Positions 1 to 7,237 of a stretch of DNA of 25,217 nucleotides are shown piece after piece. A program made the translations under genes and the position numbers. The stretch is from Gracilaria caudata. Lineage: Eukaryota > Rhodophyta > Florideophyceae > Gracilariales > Gracilariaceae. The stretch is from the NCBI GenBank assembly GCA_030374735.1, contig JASCIV010000304.1:1-25217 (forward strand), in the 5' to 3' direction. How positions within the stretch are numbered: the first letter of the stretch is position 1; the number at the start of each line of letters is the position of its first letter. The notes beneath the pieces are model-generated. The model did no database searches. It was not told the DNA's origin and saw only the letters and a list, made by a program, of their open reading frames with translations.

Positions 1-108
1 CCACTTCGTTCGCCCCGTCGCACGCGCGCGCACGCCCGCAACCCCCCCTGCACGCCGCCGCGCTTTTCTTTGGTGCGCGCCGCCGTTTGTGTGCTCACGC
101 TTGCCGCC

Positions 109-1011
109 ATGTCAATGAGCGCCACCGCCCCCGCAGCCGCGGATACCGAGTGCGCCGCGCCGCACGCCGTCGCCCCGCTGGCATTTGCACAACACGCCGC
201 CGCGGCGCTGCCGCGCGCGCTGGACGCTGTCGACCAGCTGCTGGCGGAGCTGGTGCGGCAGCGCCGACGCGTGGTGTTCTTCCTGGACTACGACGGCACG
301 CTGTCGCCCATTGTGGACGACCCGGAGCGCGCGTTTCTGCCAGAGCCCACGCGACAGGCGCTGTGCGCGCTCAAGTCGCGCTTCACCACCGCCATTGTGT
401 CGGGGCGTTCGAAGGACAAGGTGAAGTCGCTGGTGAATGTGGGCGGGCTCATCTACGCCGGGTCGCACGGCTTCGACATTGAGGGCGCGCACGGCGTCAT
501 CTCGCACCGCGTGGCGGGCCACTTCCTACCGGCGTTGGGCGCGGCGCGGCGCGAGCTGTTGAAGCTTGTGCCGCAGTTTGGCGGCGCTTCTGTGGAGGAC
601 AATGTGTTGTCTGTGTCGTTCCACTACCGGCGCTGCGAGCAGGCGCGGATAGCGCAAATCAAAACGGCGGTGCAACGGGTGGCCAGCGCGCATGGCTTGC
701 GTGTGACGCATGGCAAGAAGGTGTACGAGCTGCGCCCGACGTTCGACTGGCACAAGGGAAAGGCGGTGGAGTATTTGCTGGACGTTTTGAATCTGAATGA
801 GGCACATGTACTTCCTATCTATATTGGCGACGACACTACCGATGAGGACGCTTTCAGGGTGCTGCGCGGGAAGGGGCTGTCCATCATTGTGCACGACGCG
901 CAGGGCGCGCGCCTGACGCTGGCCGACTGGCGACTGAGCGACCCGGCGGAGGTGCGCGCGCTGCTACTGCGGTTTGCGGACGAGAGCCGGCTGCAGAGCG
1001 AGGGCGGTTAG
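109..1011 (+). CDS. Trehalose-6-phosphate phosphatase (HAD superfamily)
   Basis: The protein should remove phosphate from trehalose 6-phosphate to give trehalose (EC 3.1.3.12). All HAD/TPP signatures are visible in order: DYDGTLSPI with the nucleophile and acid/base Asp pair (about residues 60-68), TAIVSGRS (motif II), AGSHGFDIEG (a TPP hallmark), the KGKAVEYLL lysine region (motif III) and IGDDTTDEDAF (motif IV, near residue 240). From the first ATG it has 300 aa, normal for a stand-alone TPP, with no synthase (TPS) domain. The start is uncertain: the frame is open upstream to the window edge, and residues around the ATG (AAVCVLTLAAMSMS) form part of a hydrophobic signal-like stretch, so the true start or an earlier exon may lie outside the window. 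It is convergent with the next gene. The family call is firm; the N-terminus is not. Confidence 0.9.
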   Translation: MSMSATAPAAADTECAAPHAVAPLAFAQHAAAALPRALDAVDQLLAELVRQRRRVVFFLDYDGTLSPIVDDPERAFLPEPTRQALCALKSRFTTAIVSGRSKDKVKSLVNVGGLIYAGSHGFDIEGAHGVISHRVAGHFLPALGAARRELLKLVPQFGGASVEDNVLSVSFHYRRCEQARIAQIKTAVQRVASAHGLRVTHGKKVYELRPTFDWHKGKAVEYLLDVLNLNEAHVLPIYIGDDTTDEDAFRVLRGKGLSIIVHDAQGARLTLADWRLSDPAEVRALLLRFADESRLQSEGG

Positions 1012-1018
1012 CGGCGTG

Positions 1019-1020
<2 letters not shown>

Positions 1021-1052
<32 letters not shown>
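1021..1052. repeat. (TG)16 microsatellite
   Basis: Sixteen uninterrupted TG units start 10 bases after the stop of the trehalose-phosphatase gene. They lie in the 151-bp space between two convergent genes, so they probably fall in one or both 3' UTRs. The tract can adopt Z-DNA and is likely to vary in length between strains. Confidence 0.97.
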
Positions 1053-1054
<2 letters not shown>

Positions 1055-1162
1055 GAAGTGTGAGTGGAAGAGTTGTGTAATTTTTGTAAACGAACGAAGC
1101 GGTGTGGGTGTTTCTGAGCTTTGATTCTTTGTGCGTCTTTACTACCACCTTTTGGTGCCGCA

Positions 1163-2155
1163 CTACAACTCGTCGTGCTTGCCGTCGCGCTCGGCGGCGG
1201 CAAGCAACTGGCGCAGTTGGCAGCGCGCGGCGAGCTCGTGCGACGATTCGGAGCACAGCGAGGCGAGCGACTGCAGCCGAGAAAACAGCGCTGCCGTCAG
1301 CAGGTCGCGTCGAATCAGCACCAGGTCGGTCTGCAACCAGTGGAAGCGCTGCTGCTGCTGCTCGCACAGCCACTGCAAGTACGCCACGTGCGCCGCGGGC
1401 CGGCTCGCGTTGTACGCGTAGCTGTGCAGCGCCGCGGGCACCTGTTCGCCGCGCGCGCGGCGCGACGACAGGCCCCACGGCACGAAGTCGAACGCGGCGT
1501 AGTGCGCGTCGAGCAGCGACAGCAGCGCGGGCAGCTTCGGGTTGCACGCAATCGCCTCGATCCACAGCGACGCGATGCGCGGCGGCGGCGGCGTCGAAAG
1601 CAGACGCGAGCTGCCTTGCAGCACGTGCAGTTCGTCGCCCTGAATGTCCAGCGACAGCACGCCCAACGGCTCGTGCACATACTCGTCCAGTCGCGCGCCG
1701 CGCACCGTCTCCAGCACGTCCGCGTTGTCGTACTGCAGCGTGAGCTCGTCGCGCGAGCAATTGCCCGCCGCAACCGGCACAATCGTCATGTTCCAGTGCG
1801 CGTTGCGCGCGTGCACGTCGCGAAGATGCGTCACAAACTTGGCGGCCGGTTCGAATGCGTAGACGTGCCAGCCGTGCTCGGCGAGCGCAAATGCCTCGCC
1901 GCCCCATTCTACGCCCACCACCGCGGCGGCGCTGCTGAACGAGCGGAACAGCTGCGCGAGCTGCAGCTTGAGCGCGTTGGAGTGGAACGCCACGTGCGAG
2001 AGCGCCTGCTCGTGCAGCACCGCGCCGATGTGCGCGCGTGGCAACTCGATGAGCGCCGATGGCTCGCTGCTGCTGCCGGCGCTGACGGCGCCGCGAGCGC
2101 TGCAGAGCAGCGCGAACGCTAGCGACAGCAGCGATGCGCTCGCTCGCGCCAACAT
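1163..2155 (-). CDS. Secreted/ER-lumenal FkbM-family methyltransferase with HDEL tail
   Basis: This resembles an FkbM-type SAM-dependent methyltransferase. YAFEPAAKFVTHLRDVHARN matches the family's 'FEP...N...L..N' SAM-site region, and LSLDIQGDELHVLQGS matches the 'D-x-E/Q-G-x-E-x-x-V-L-x-G' motif. The chosen ATG at 2155 gives 330 aa and begins with a clear signal peptide (MLARASASLLSLAFALLCSA); an ATG 14 codons further up would put a basic extension ahead of it. The last four residues are HDEL, the canonical ER-retrieval signal. NMT, NCS and NAS sequons suggest the protein is N-glycosylated. Signal peptide plus HDEL implies a resident of the ER lumen; FkbM enzymes typically O-methylate sugars or small molecules, so a glycan substrate is plausible but inferred. 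It is divergent from the HCF173-like gene and very GC-rich. Confidence 0.82.
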   Translation of the reverse strand: MLARASASLLSLAFALLCSARGAVSAGSSSEPSALIELPRAHIGAVLHEQALSHVAFHSNALKLQLAQLFRSFSSAAAVVGVEWGGEAFALAEHGWHVYAFEPAAKFVTHLRDVHARNAHWNMTIVPVAAGNCSRDELTLQYDNADVLETVRGARLDEYVHEPLGVLSLDIQGDELHVLQGSSRLLSTPPPPRIASLWIEAIACNPKLPALLSLLDAHYAAFDFVPWGLSSRRARGEQVPAALHSYAYNASRPAAHVAYLQWLCEQQQQRFHWLQTDLVLIRRDLLTAALFSRLQSLASLCSESSHELAARCQLRQLLAAAERDGKHDEL

Positions 2156-2412
2156 TTTGTGCGCGCTCCGGCGCGGCGATCGGCGACCACCCCGCATTGC
2201 GTGTGACGGACGTGCCGCGCGCCATCATGCACGGCGGGTGCCTCGTCGAGCGGTGCGTTCTGCATGCCATGATCCAAAATCCATCTGCAAACGTGTGCAA
2301 CCAGATTAATGCTTCATGTCATTGCATCTCGCCTCTCGCCCAATCTCTGTCATCGCCTTCATCGCCAAGCTCCCCTCCCCGTCGCCACAATCGTTCCCAC
2401 CGTCGCACCGTC
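2156..2412. promoter_or_regulatory. Divergent intergenic region (shared promoter candidate)
   Basis: These 257 bases separate the start codons of two divergently transcribed genes, the HDEL methyltransferase and the HCF173-like factor, so both promoters must lie here or overlap the genes. No TATA box is obvious. The right half is C/T-rich on the plus strand, which may be the HCF173-like leader. Confidence 0.5.
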
Positions 2413-4125
2413 ATGTTTCTGTTCATACCACTCAACCCGCTCTCCCCGCGGCCCACCACGCACCATCTGCCGCTGCGGTCCAAGCCGTCACGTGCTCTCA
2501 CCGCGCCGCGTCCGGCGCGGCTGCGCATGAAGTCCAGCTCCTCGCCGTGGCCGTTTCCGCGATTCATCAAAACCGCTCTCTTCTACTCTCCGCTCCGTCG
2601 ACTTCTCGGTGGCGACAAGTCCGACCCGGCCGCCGAGCTTCGCGTGCGCGCGCGAAAGTTGGCAAAGTCCTCTGAACGCGCCGTGTATCTGGTCACGGGC
2701 GCCAACGGAGGCTCTGGTCGCCGCGTGGTGCGCAACTTGCTGCGCGCGGAGAACAAGGTGAGGGCGCTCACCAGGGACCGTGACAAGTTGATAGACGCGC
2801 TTTTGATGGTTGGCGTGGACGCTTTGGAACAGGAGAAGCAAGGAAACCTTGACATTTTTGTGTCCGATTTGTATAATGTGCGTCAGGAGCTTTTCGACAA
2901 CGTTGTGGCGGTAGCGAGCTGTACTGGTACCAGAGTGGGGCCTCATGATGATCCCGATCGCTCCAAGTATTTTCAGGGCGTCAAGTTTTATGAGCCGCTG
3001 GTGCTTGATGACACACCGGAGAATGTGGAGTATCGTGGTATCAAGAATCTCATGGAGGCTGCAAGAAAGCATTTTGACTCAATCAATAAGGTTGACACTT
3101 TACCGGTACTGGAGTTTACCGACATGAACAAGGTCAGCGCGCAGTGGGGCCCGCTTGACGACGTCGTCATGGGCGGCGTCAGTGAGAGCAACTTGGGGGT
3201 TAGCAACGCCGAACTCATCTTCTCCGGCTCTGTATCAACCGACAATCGAGGCGGTTTCACCTCGCTGCGAACCGTTACTTTTGACACCCCCATGGATTTG
3301 AGCGCCTACAATGGCATTGATCTGCGAGTGAAGGGCGACGGTCAGAGCTACAAGTTGATTATTCGATGCGATCAAAACTGGGACGGCATCTGCCACTGTT
3401 ACACTTTCCCAACCGTAAGCTCAGTGTGGGAGGAGGTTCGCATTCCCTTCAGCGAGTTCAACACCGTGTTCCGCGCCAAAACTTTAGAAAAGCGCAGACC
3501 TCTCAACCCAAAACGCATCTTCGCCTTTCAAGTCATGCTCAGCAAGTTTGAATATGATGGACAGCTCAATGAAAATTTCAAGCCCGGACCGTTCCAGCTG
3601 TGCATCAGTTCCATTAGCGCTTACACAGAACAGGAAGAGGCCCGATGTCCAAAGGTGGTCCACATCGGATCGGCGGCTACTACTCGCCCTTTGCGAACTG
3701 ACGAGCAGTTCGAAGATGTGCCCCCTGCAGTCAAGCTCAATGAACAGCTTGGGTTGCTTTTGAATTGGAAACTGGCCGGAGAAGATTCGGTGCGCGTGTC
3801 GGGTGTTCCGTACTGCATTCTTCGACCCACGGCGCTCACGGAGGAAGAAACAGTGGGATTGAATCGTCTTGTGTTTGACCAAGGAGACAATATCACGGGG
3901 CGTGTTGGCAGAGATGATATTGCCGATTTGATTCTCAAGGCATTTAGGACGCCCGAACTCACAAATGTGACAACAGAAGTGACCATTGCTGAGGATAATG
4001 AACAGATTTTGAGTAATGCTGATGAACGACTCAAGCAATTGAAGCCTGACGAAGAAGAGTCTCGATCGTTTGCTCCGTTTCCATATGTGCCGGAAAGCAA
4101 GCCCTCTGAGAAGACCGCTGTGTAG
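2413..4125 (+). CDS. HCF173: HCF173-like plastid protein: NAD(P)-binding SDR fold with CIA30 domain
   Basis: Length (570 aa) and domain order match plant HCF173, an atypical short-chain dehydrogenase that binds psbA mRNA and promotes D1 synthesis in the chloroplast. Residues 1-60 are rich in Ser, Pro, Arg and Thr and read as a transit peptide without a secretory signal, which suggests a primary plastid. VTGANGGSGRRV (about 94-105) is the Rossmann glycine motif. A CIA30 domain follows (about 234-408), marked by WGPLDDVVMGGVSES and a DNRGGFTSLRT stretch. The SDR fold resumes around VPYCILRPTALTEEE and ITGRVGRDDIADLIL. The frame is open back to an ATG at 2134 that overlaps the divergent neighbour; the ATG at 2413 is chosen because it starts the transit peptide and matches the family length. 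Codon use shifts from very GC-rich to moderate near 2760. It could also be called simply a CIA30-domain SDR. Confidence 0.85.
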   Translation: MFLFIPLNPLSPRPTTHHLPLRSKPSRALTAPRPARLRMKSSSSPWPFPRFIKTALFYSPLRRLLGGDKSDPAAELRVRARKLAKSSERAVYLVTGANGGSGRRVVRNLLRAENKVRALTRDRDKLIDALLMVGVDALEQEKQGNLDIFVSDLYNVRQELFDNVVAVASCTGTRVGPHDDPDRSKYFQGVKFYEPLVLDDTPENVEYRGIKNLMEAARKHFDSINKVDTLPVLEFTDMNKVSAQWGPLDDVVMGGVSESNLGVSNAELIFSGSVSTDNRGGFTSLRTVTFDTPMDLSAYNGIDLRVKGDGQSYKLIIRCDQNWDGICHCYTFPTVSSVWEEVRIPFSEFNTVFRAKTLEKRRPLNPKRIFAFQVMLSKFEYDGQLNENFKPGPFQLCISSISAYTEQEEARCPKVVHIGSAATTRPLRTDEQFEDVPPAVKLNEQLGLLLNWKLAGEDSVRVSGVPYCILRPTALTEEETVGLNRLVFDQGDNITGRVGRDDIADLILKAFRTPELTNVTTEVTIAEDNEQILSNADERLKQLKPDEEESRSFAPFPYVPESKPSEKTAV

Positions 4126-4669
4126 TGCGCAACTGAGGTCAACTGAGCTTCTCGGTTCTGATGGGCAACCCGTGAATGCTTTTCTTCCCCTTGGCAACGT
4201 AGAGTGCTTTTTGCTTACGACGCTGTCAGCACAGTGCGGTGCTTCCTTTTTTTTGAGTTGCTTGCCAAAACATATGGAGCTGTACTCTAGGGTTTTTGAA
4301 CATAGTCAGTTGAAAATGTCGTGTCTTGACGCACTTCCTTCTTTCAATGTAAAGAACTGAATAGTAATTAGTCGGTTACAAAGACGAGAACATCTTTTTC
4401 AACAAGAATCTCTTTCCCGGGTTGAAGTTTGAGAAACTTCCGTGATTCATCATATGGTACTTGCAACTGACAGTCCGAGAATTGTGTGTGGATACCAGAA
4501 AGCCGCCTTGCAGGATGGACAGCAACCTGTCATCGTCCGTACTTGTCTGTTGTGCCAGAGATGTAAGAACACAAGAAACTGTACAGCGCCATCCCAAATG
4601 GAAAATCAACGCAGTCCTAAGACGCTTTCCAATACGATACCTTGTCAATACTCCGCACCCACGTTTGAA
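4126..4669. other. Convergent intergenic gap, 3' ends of HCF173-like and endonuclease V genes
   Basis: This 544-bp gap lies between two converging stop codons. It should hold the 3' UTRs of both genes. No RNA gene is recognisable. Its only coding-like content is a minus-strand reading frame at 4368-4592 broken by one TGA, described separately. Confidence 0.6.
4368..4592 (-). pseudogene. Coding-like small frame interrupted by one in-frame TGA (unknown)
   Basis: On the minus strand an ATG at 4592 opens 20 codons (starting MALYSFLCSY), then a TGA at 4530-4532, then 53 more in-frame codons ending LVEKDVLVFVTD and TAA at 4368-4370. The part after the TGA looks like ordinary protein (mixed charge, PYDESRKFLKLQPGKEIL). 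No family is recognised. It could be a decayed gene, a UGA-Sec readthrough ORF, a final exon (the base before GTTGCT is preceded by CAG), or chance. It starts 77 bp downstream of the endonuclease V stop on the same strand. Confidence 0.25.
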
Positions 4670-5581
4670 CTAGTCGTCTTCCGGCTGCAACGAACTGAAC
4701 TGCTCCGCTTCAAATAAGTCGTTACATTCGCCCCTGATAAAGGCTCGAGAGTGCAAATCTGCGTACCGAACCGGAGCTGGAACTCGATACTCGCACAGCG
4801 TCAACACCAGCCGAACTGCAGTCTCAAGAGATACTCTATGACCGATCGAAACGTATATGGGCTTGCGTTGTGCGTTTCCCGTCATGATTGCTTTGCCCCA
4901 CAAGAATCCGCTCTCTCCAATCACATCAATCCCAAGCAAACCGTTAGCTGCCGCCCGCTCACGAATAGTTTTCTCATCAAGACCGTCAACGCAAAGCAAG
5001 GTCTTCGATACTCCGATACACGGAATCTCGTGCTCCACTCCGACGTGACAAGCCAAACCGGCCTTGCGCGGATGTAGAAGACCGTTTCCATCAACCAACA
5101 AACAATCGATGCTTGTACGGACCTCCTCAGGTAGCTGCTTCAGCAATGTAGATATCACCGGTGCCTCCCGAAAACCCAAGAATGTTGGCACATATGGTTG
5201 TGCCATTGAAACCTTGTATGACTTCGAAAACACAAGTTGATGGGAAGCATCGGAAAAAAGCTTCACAACTGCAAGCGTTCCAATCGCAAGATCTTCCGTG
5301 GTGGAAAACGATACATCAGCACCTGCTACGAACAGTTCGCGTTTGGGTTTAAACCCGTCGGGGGTAAAGAAATCACCCCAATTGTTGTTGTCGCTGCAGT
5401 CGACTTTGTGCGCTATTTGCTCTTGGGCTGCTACCCATGACGAAATGAGAGCTTCGTAGGGTAACGCTGTCTCATTGCTCGAACTCATGCGAGGTAAACT
5501 TGTGGTACGAGCGTTATCCCGCTTACCACAACACCTTTGCAGTGGGGCAAGCACCAGAGCGGTTTTGCACAGCAGTCGCAT
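4670..5581 (-). CDS. Endonuclease V (inosine-specific nuclease)
   Basis: Endonuclease V cleaves at the second phosphodiester bond 3' of deoxyinosine in DNA (bacterial type) or inosine in RNA (eukaryotic type). With the ATG at 5581 the 303-aa protein shows the full active site: GADVSF (Asp89), the PYVP wedge followed by FLGFREAP (129-141, Glu139), LLVDGNGLLHPRKAG (Asp164) and IGHRVSLETAV (His248). These correspond to the metal-binding Asp, Glu, Asp and His of the family. Residues 1-31 (MRLLCKTALVLAPLQRCCGK...) are basic and lack acidic residues near the start, like a mitochondrial presequence. A second in-frame ATG at 5488 would give a 272-aa protein without it, so dual targeting is possible. 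The reading frame extends further up only to a GTG. The gene is convergent with the HCF173-like gene. Confidence 0.9.
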   Translation of the reverse strand: MRLLCKTALVLAPLQRCCGKRDNARTTSLPRMSSSNETALPYEALISSWVAAQEQIAHKVDCSDNNNWGDFFTPDGFKPKRELFVAGADVSFSTTEDLAIGTLAVVKLFSDASHQLVFSKSYKVSMAQPYVPTFLGFREAPVISTLLKQLPEEVRTSIDCLLVDGNGLLHPRKAGLACHVGVEHEIPCIGVSKTLLCVDGLDEKTIRERAAANGLLGIDVIGESGFLWGKAIMTGNAQRKPIYVSIGHRVSLETAVRLVLTLCEYRVPAPVRYADLHSRAFIRGECNDLFEAEQFSSLQPEDD

Positions 5582-5723
5582 CGGCGGATTGCATCCTGGT
5601 GACGACGGCACAAGACTTGTGGCAAGAGTGCTCACATCTTGTGCATCACAAGGACACCCTGTTGAAGTCTTCTACTCCCAATTCTTTGTGTTATTTAATT
5701 TATTTATTTTCGCCCCTTTAATG

Positions 5724-5741
5724 TACGTGTAGCTACACGTA
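5724..5741. promoter_or_regulatory. Perfect 18-bp palindrome TACGTGTAGCTACACGTA
   Basis: The sequence equals its own reverse complement over 18 bases and carries ACGTG on both strands, the core bound by plant-type bZIP/G-box proteins. It lies about 140 bp upstream of the endonuclease V ATG, flanked by AT-rich DNA, so a dimeric operator is plausible. A cruciform or hairpin is the alternative. Confidence 0.45.
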
Positions 5742-6052
5742 ATAAATAATATTTGTCAGCGCAATTGCCCGTTACAATCTAGGCTTGCATTTGCAAGTGC
5801 GTTTACCTTTACACCTCCGTATCAAACCCATAAGCAAATGGCATATGCTAAAATTTCGTCGGGTTCTTCTACTCTTTACGATATGGAGCATACATCCTTC
5901 CTTTCGTTTTGTTCTTCGCAGCACCTGCTTCAGATAGAGGCAGAACTCGCTTTTGAAACCGGTTAAAACCAGCAATGAGTTGATCTATTGCCCATAGTAT
6001 GGGAAAGAGATGCACTAAAATCCATCGCAATATTTTCTTGCAATTATTGACT

Positions 6053-6672
6053 TCAGCTTCCTCAAACGATTGCAATTCGATTGCAGTTTCCTCAAAGGTC
6101 TTTATTCTATTTTTTATCTCAAAGCCTTACCGTTGACTTATCAATCTAGCAAACGACGTTTTTCGATTTCAATGGCGAAAAATAACAAGAAATTGATCAG
6201 ACTGTTAAAAACAAAAACTTGTTCCAACGCACCATTTCGAAAGAAAGACCATCCGCTACAAAACAAACTCTTTTCCGCTCCCGCCAAAGTATTTCTAAGC
6301 TCCTCAAAACATAACTCTGTCAGTTTTCATGATTGCCACTGCATTGATTCCGTTCAAACAAATGCTCTGACTCCAAAGCAATTTGCCCCTGTTTTGGCCT
6401 CTTTTCAAAACCTATGCAGTGGGCCTTTTCATAATTTATATCACAAATTAAGACTGAGACAGATTATTGAGAGCTGAGAAAGAGCTTGTTAAAGCGGTTT
6501 ATAATATGATTGAATGTCTTTGTAATTCTTTTGGATGATTCATGTATAGTACCGATTGCGGTTGATTGCTACTAGAGGTTCCATTGCAATTCCGATTGCT
6601 CCTGGAAGTGGAAATGCAGTTTCGATTACATCTTCAAATAAAAAGTCTTCCGGTTGCTTCGATTGCAACAAT
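6053..6672. repeat. Dispersed CGATTGC motif tract
   Basis: Five exact CGATTGC copies begin at 6067, 6078, 6553, 6593 and 6660, with near copies such as TGATTGC (6563) and CGATTAC (6623). They often sit next to GCAATT, CAGTTTC or CTTC. The arrangement is too irregular for a CRISPR-like or satellite array. It may be a decayed short repeat or a cluster of binding sites. Confidence 0.35.
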
Positions 6673-7237
6673 CTTTGCTGTTAAACGCATTCGAAGTAGA
6701 TATACCGCTGCGTTTAGCTGACTGGGACTGGGACTGATAGATTTGCAACGACTGAGCTATCTCCTATTACGAAGTGTTGAACCAGTTCTGATGTCTAAGA
6801 TCGTCTTCATGAACTAGCTTCGTGGTCTCTCGTTTTCAGGGAAGAGCATGGTGGCTAGTTGTAACAGGCGCCCAAACATAAGAGCCAACAGCTGAATTCA
6901 TGAATCATTTGCAGAATATCTGACTAGCCCATTTTTTTGTCATCCAACAAAACGATGGCTAGAACGTACTGTTGTACTCCGATTACCGGTAACTCACTAC
7001 CAAAAGGCGATTATGCCTACCTTTTCAGTCGAATTGGGATTTATCCAAAGATACACTGTTGTGCATGTCATGCGTCATGATTTTTTTTTTGCAGTAGGCC
7101 TCCTGAATCCACAAGTGTTTCCTATATGAACCACGAATGACCCTTGGGCCTTCAAATGATTCCAAGGAAACGGAGGGACACCCAAGCCAGTTGCAACAGA
7201 AAGCTCTGAAGTAAGCTTTGAGAAGCCCACTTTGTCC

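Larger units (their letters stand above)
5582..7237. other. AT-rich gap with no convincing gene
   Basis: About 1.65 kb lies between the endonuclease V start and the TIR-like gene. It is visibly more AT-rich than its flanks. A plus-strand frame from ATG 6172 to 6477 (101 aa, Lys/Ser/Phe-rich) and a minus-strand frame ending near 5869 have no recognisable motif. The heptamer CGATTGC recurs. A T11 run followed by GCAG near 7081-7095 resembles a 3' splice site and might belong to a leader intron of the downstream gene. No tRNA or other RNA gene is recognised. Confidence 0.5.

Noticed and set aside
1102..2122. Long plus-strand frames opposite the FkbM-type gene
   Set aside because: They are Arg/Ala-rich antisense shadows of GC-rich coding DNA, without motifs, and the minus-strand frame has clear family motifs.
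2134..2412. N-terminal extension of the HCF173-like protein to ATG 2134
   Set aside because: It overlaps the divergent gene's start, has no domain, and would bury the transit peptide; the 2413 start matches family length.
6172..6477. 101-aa plus-strand ORF in the AT-rich gap
   Set aside because: It has an ATG but only Lys/Ser/Phe-rich composition typical of AT-rich DNA, with no motif or conserved neighbour; kept only as a note.
6053..6672. CRISPR-like array reading of the CGATTGC repeats
   Set aside because: The repeats are only 7 bp, spacing is irregular, there are no equal-length spacers, and the genome is eukaryotic.
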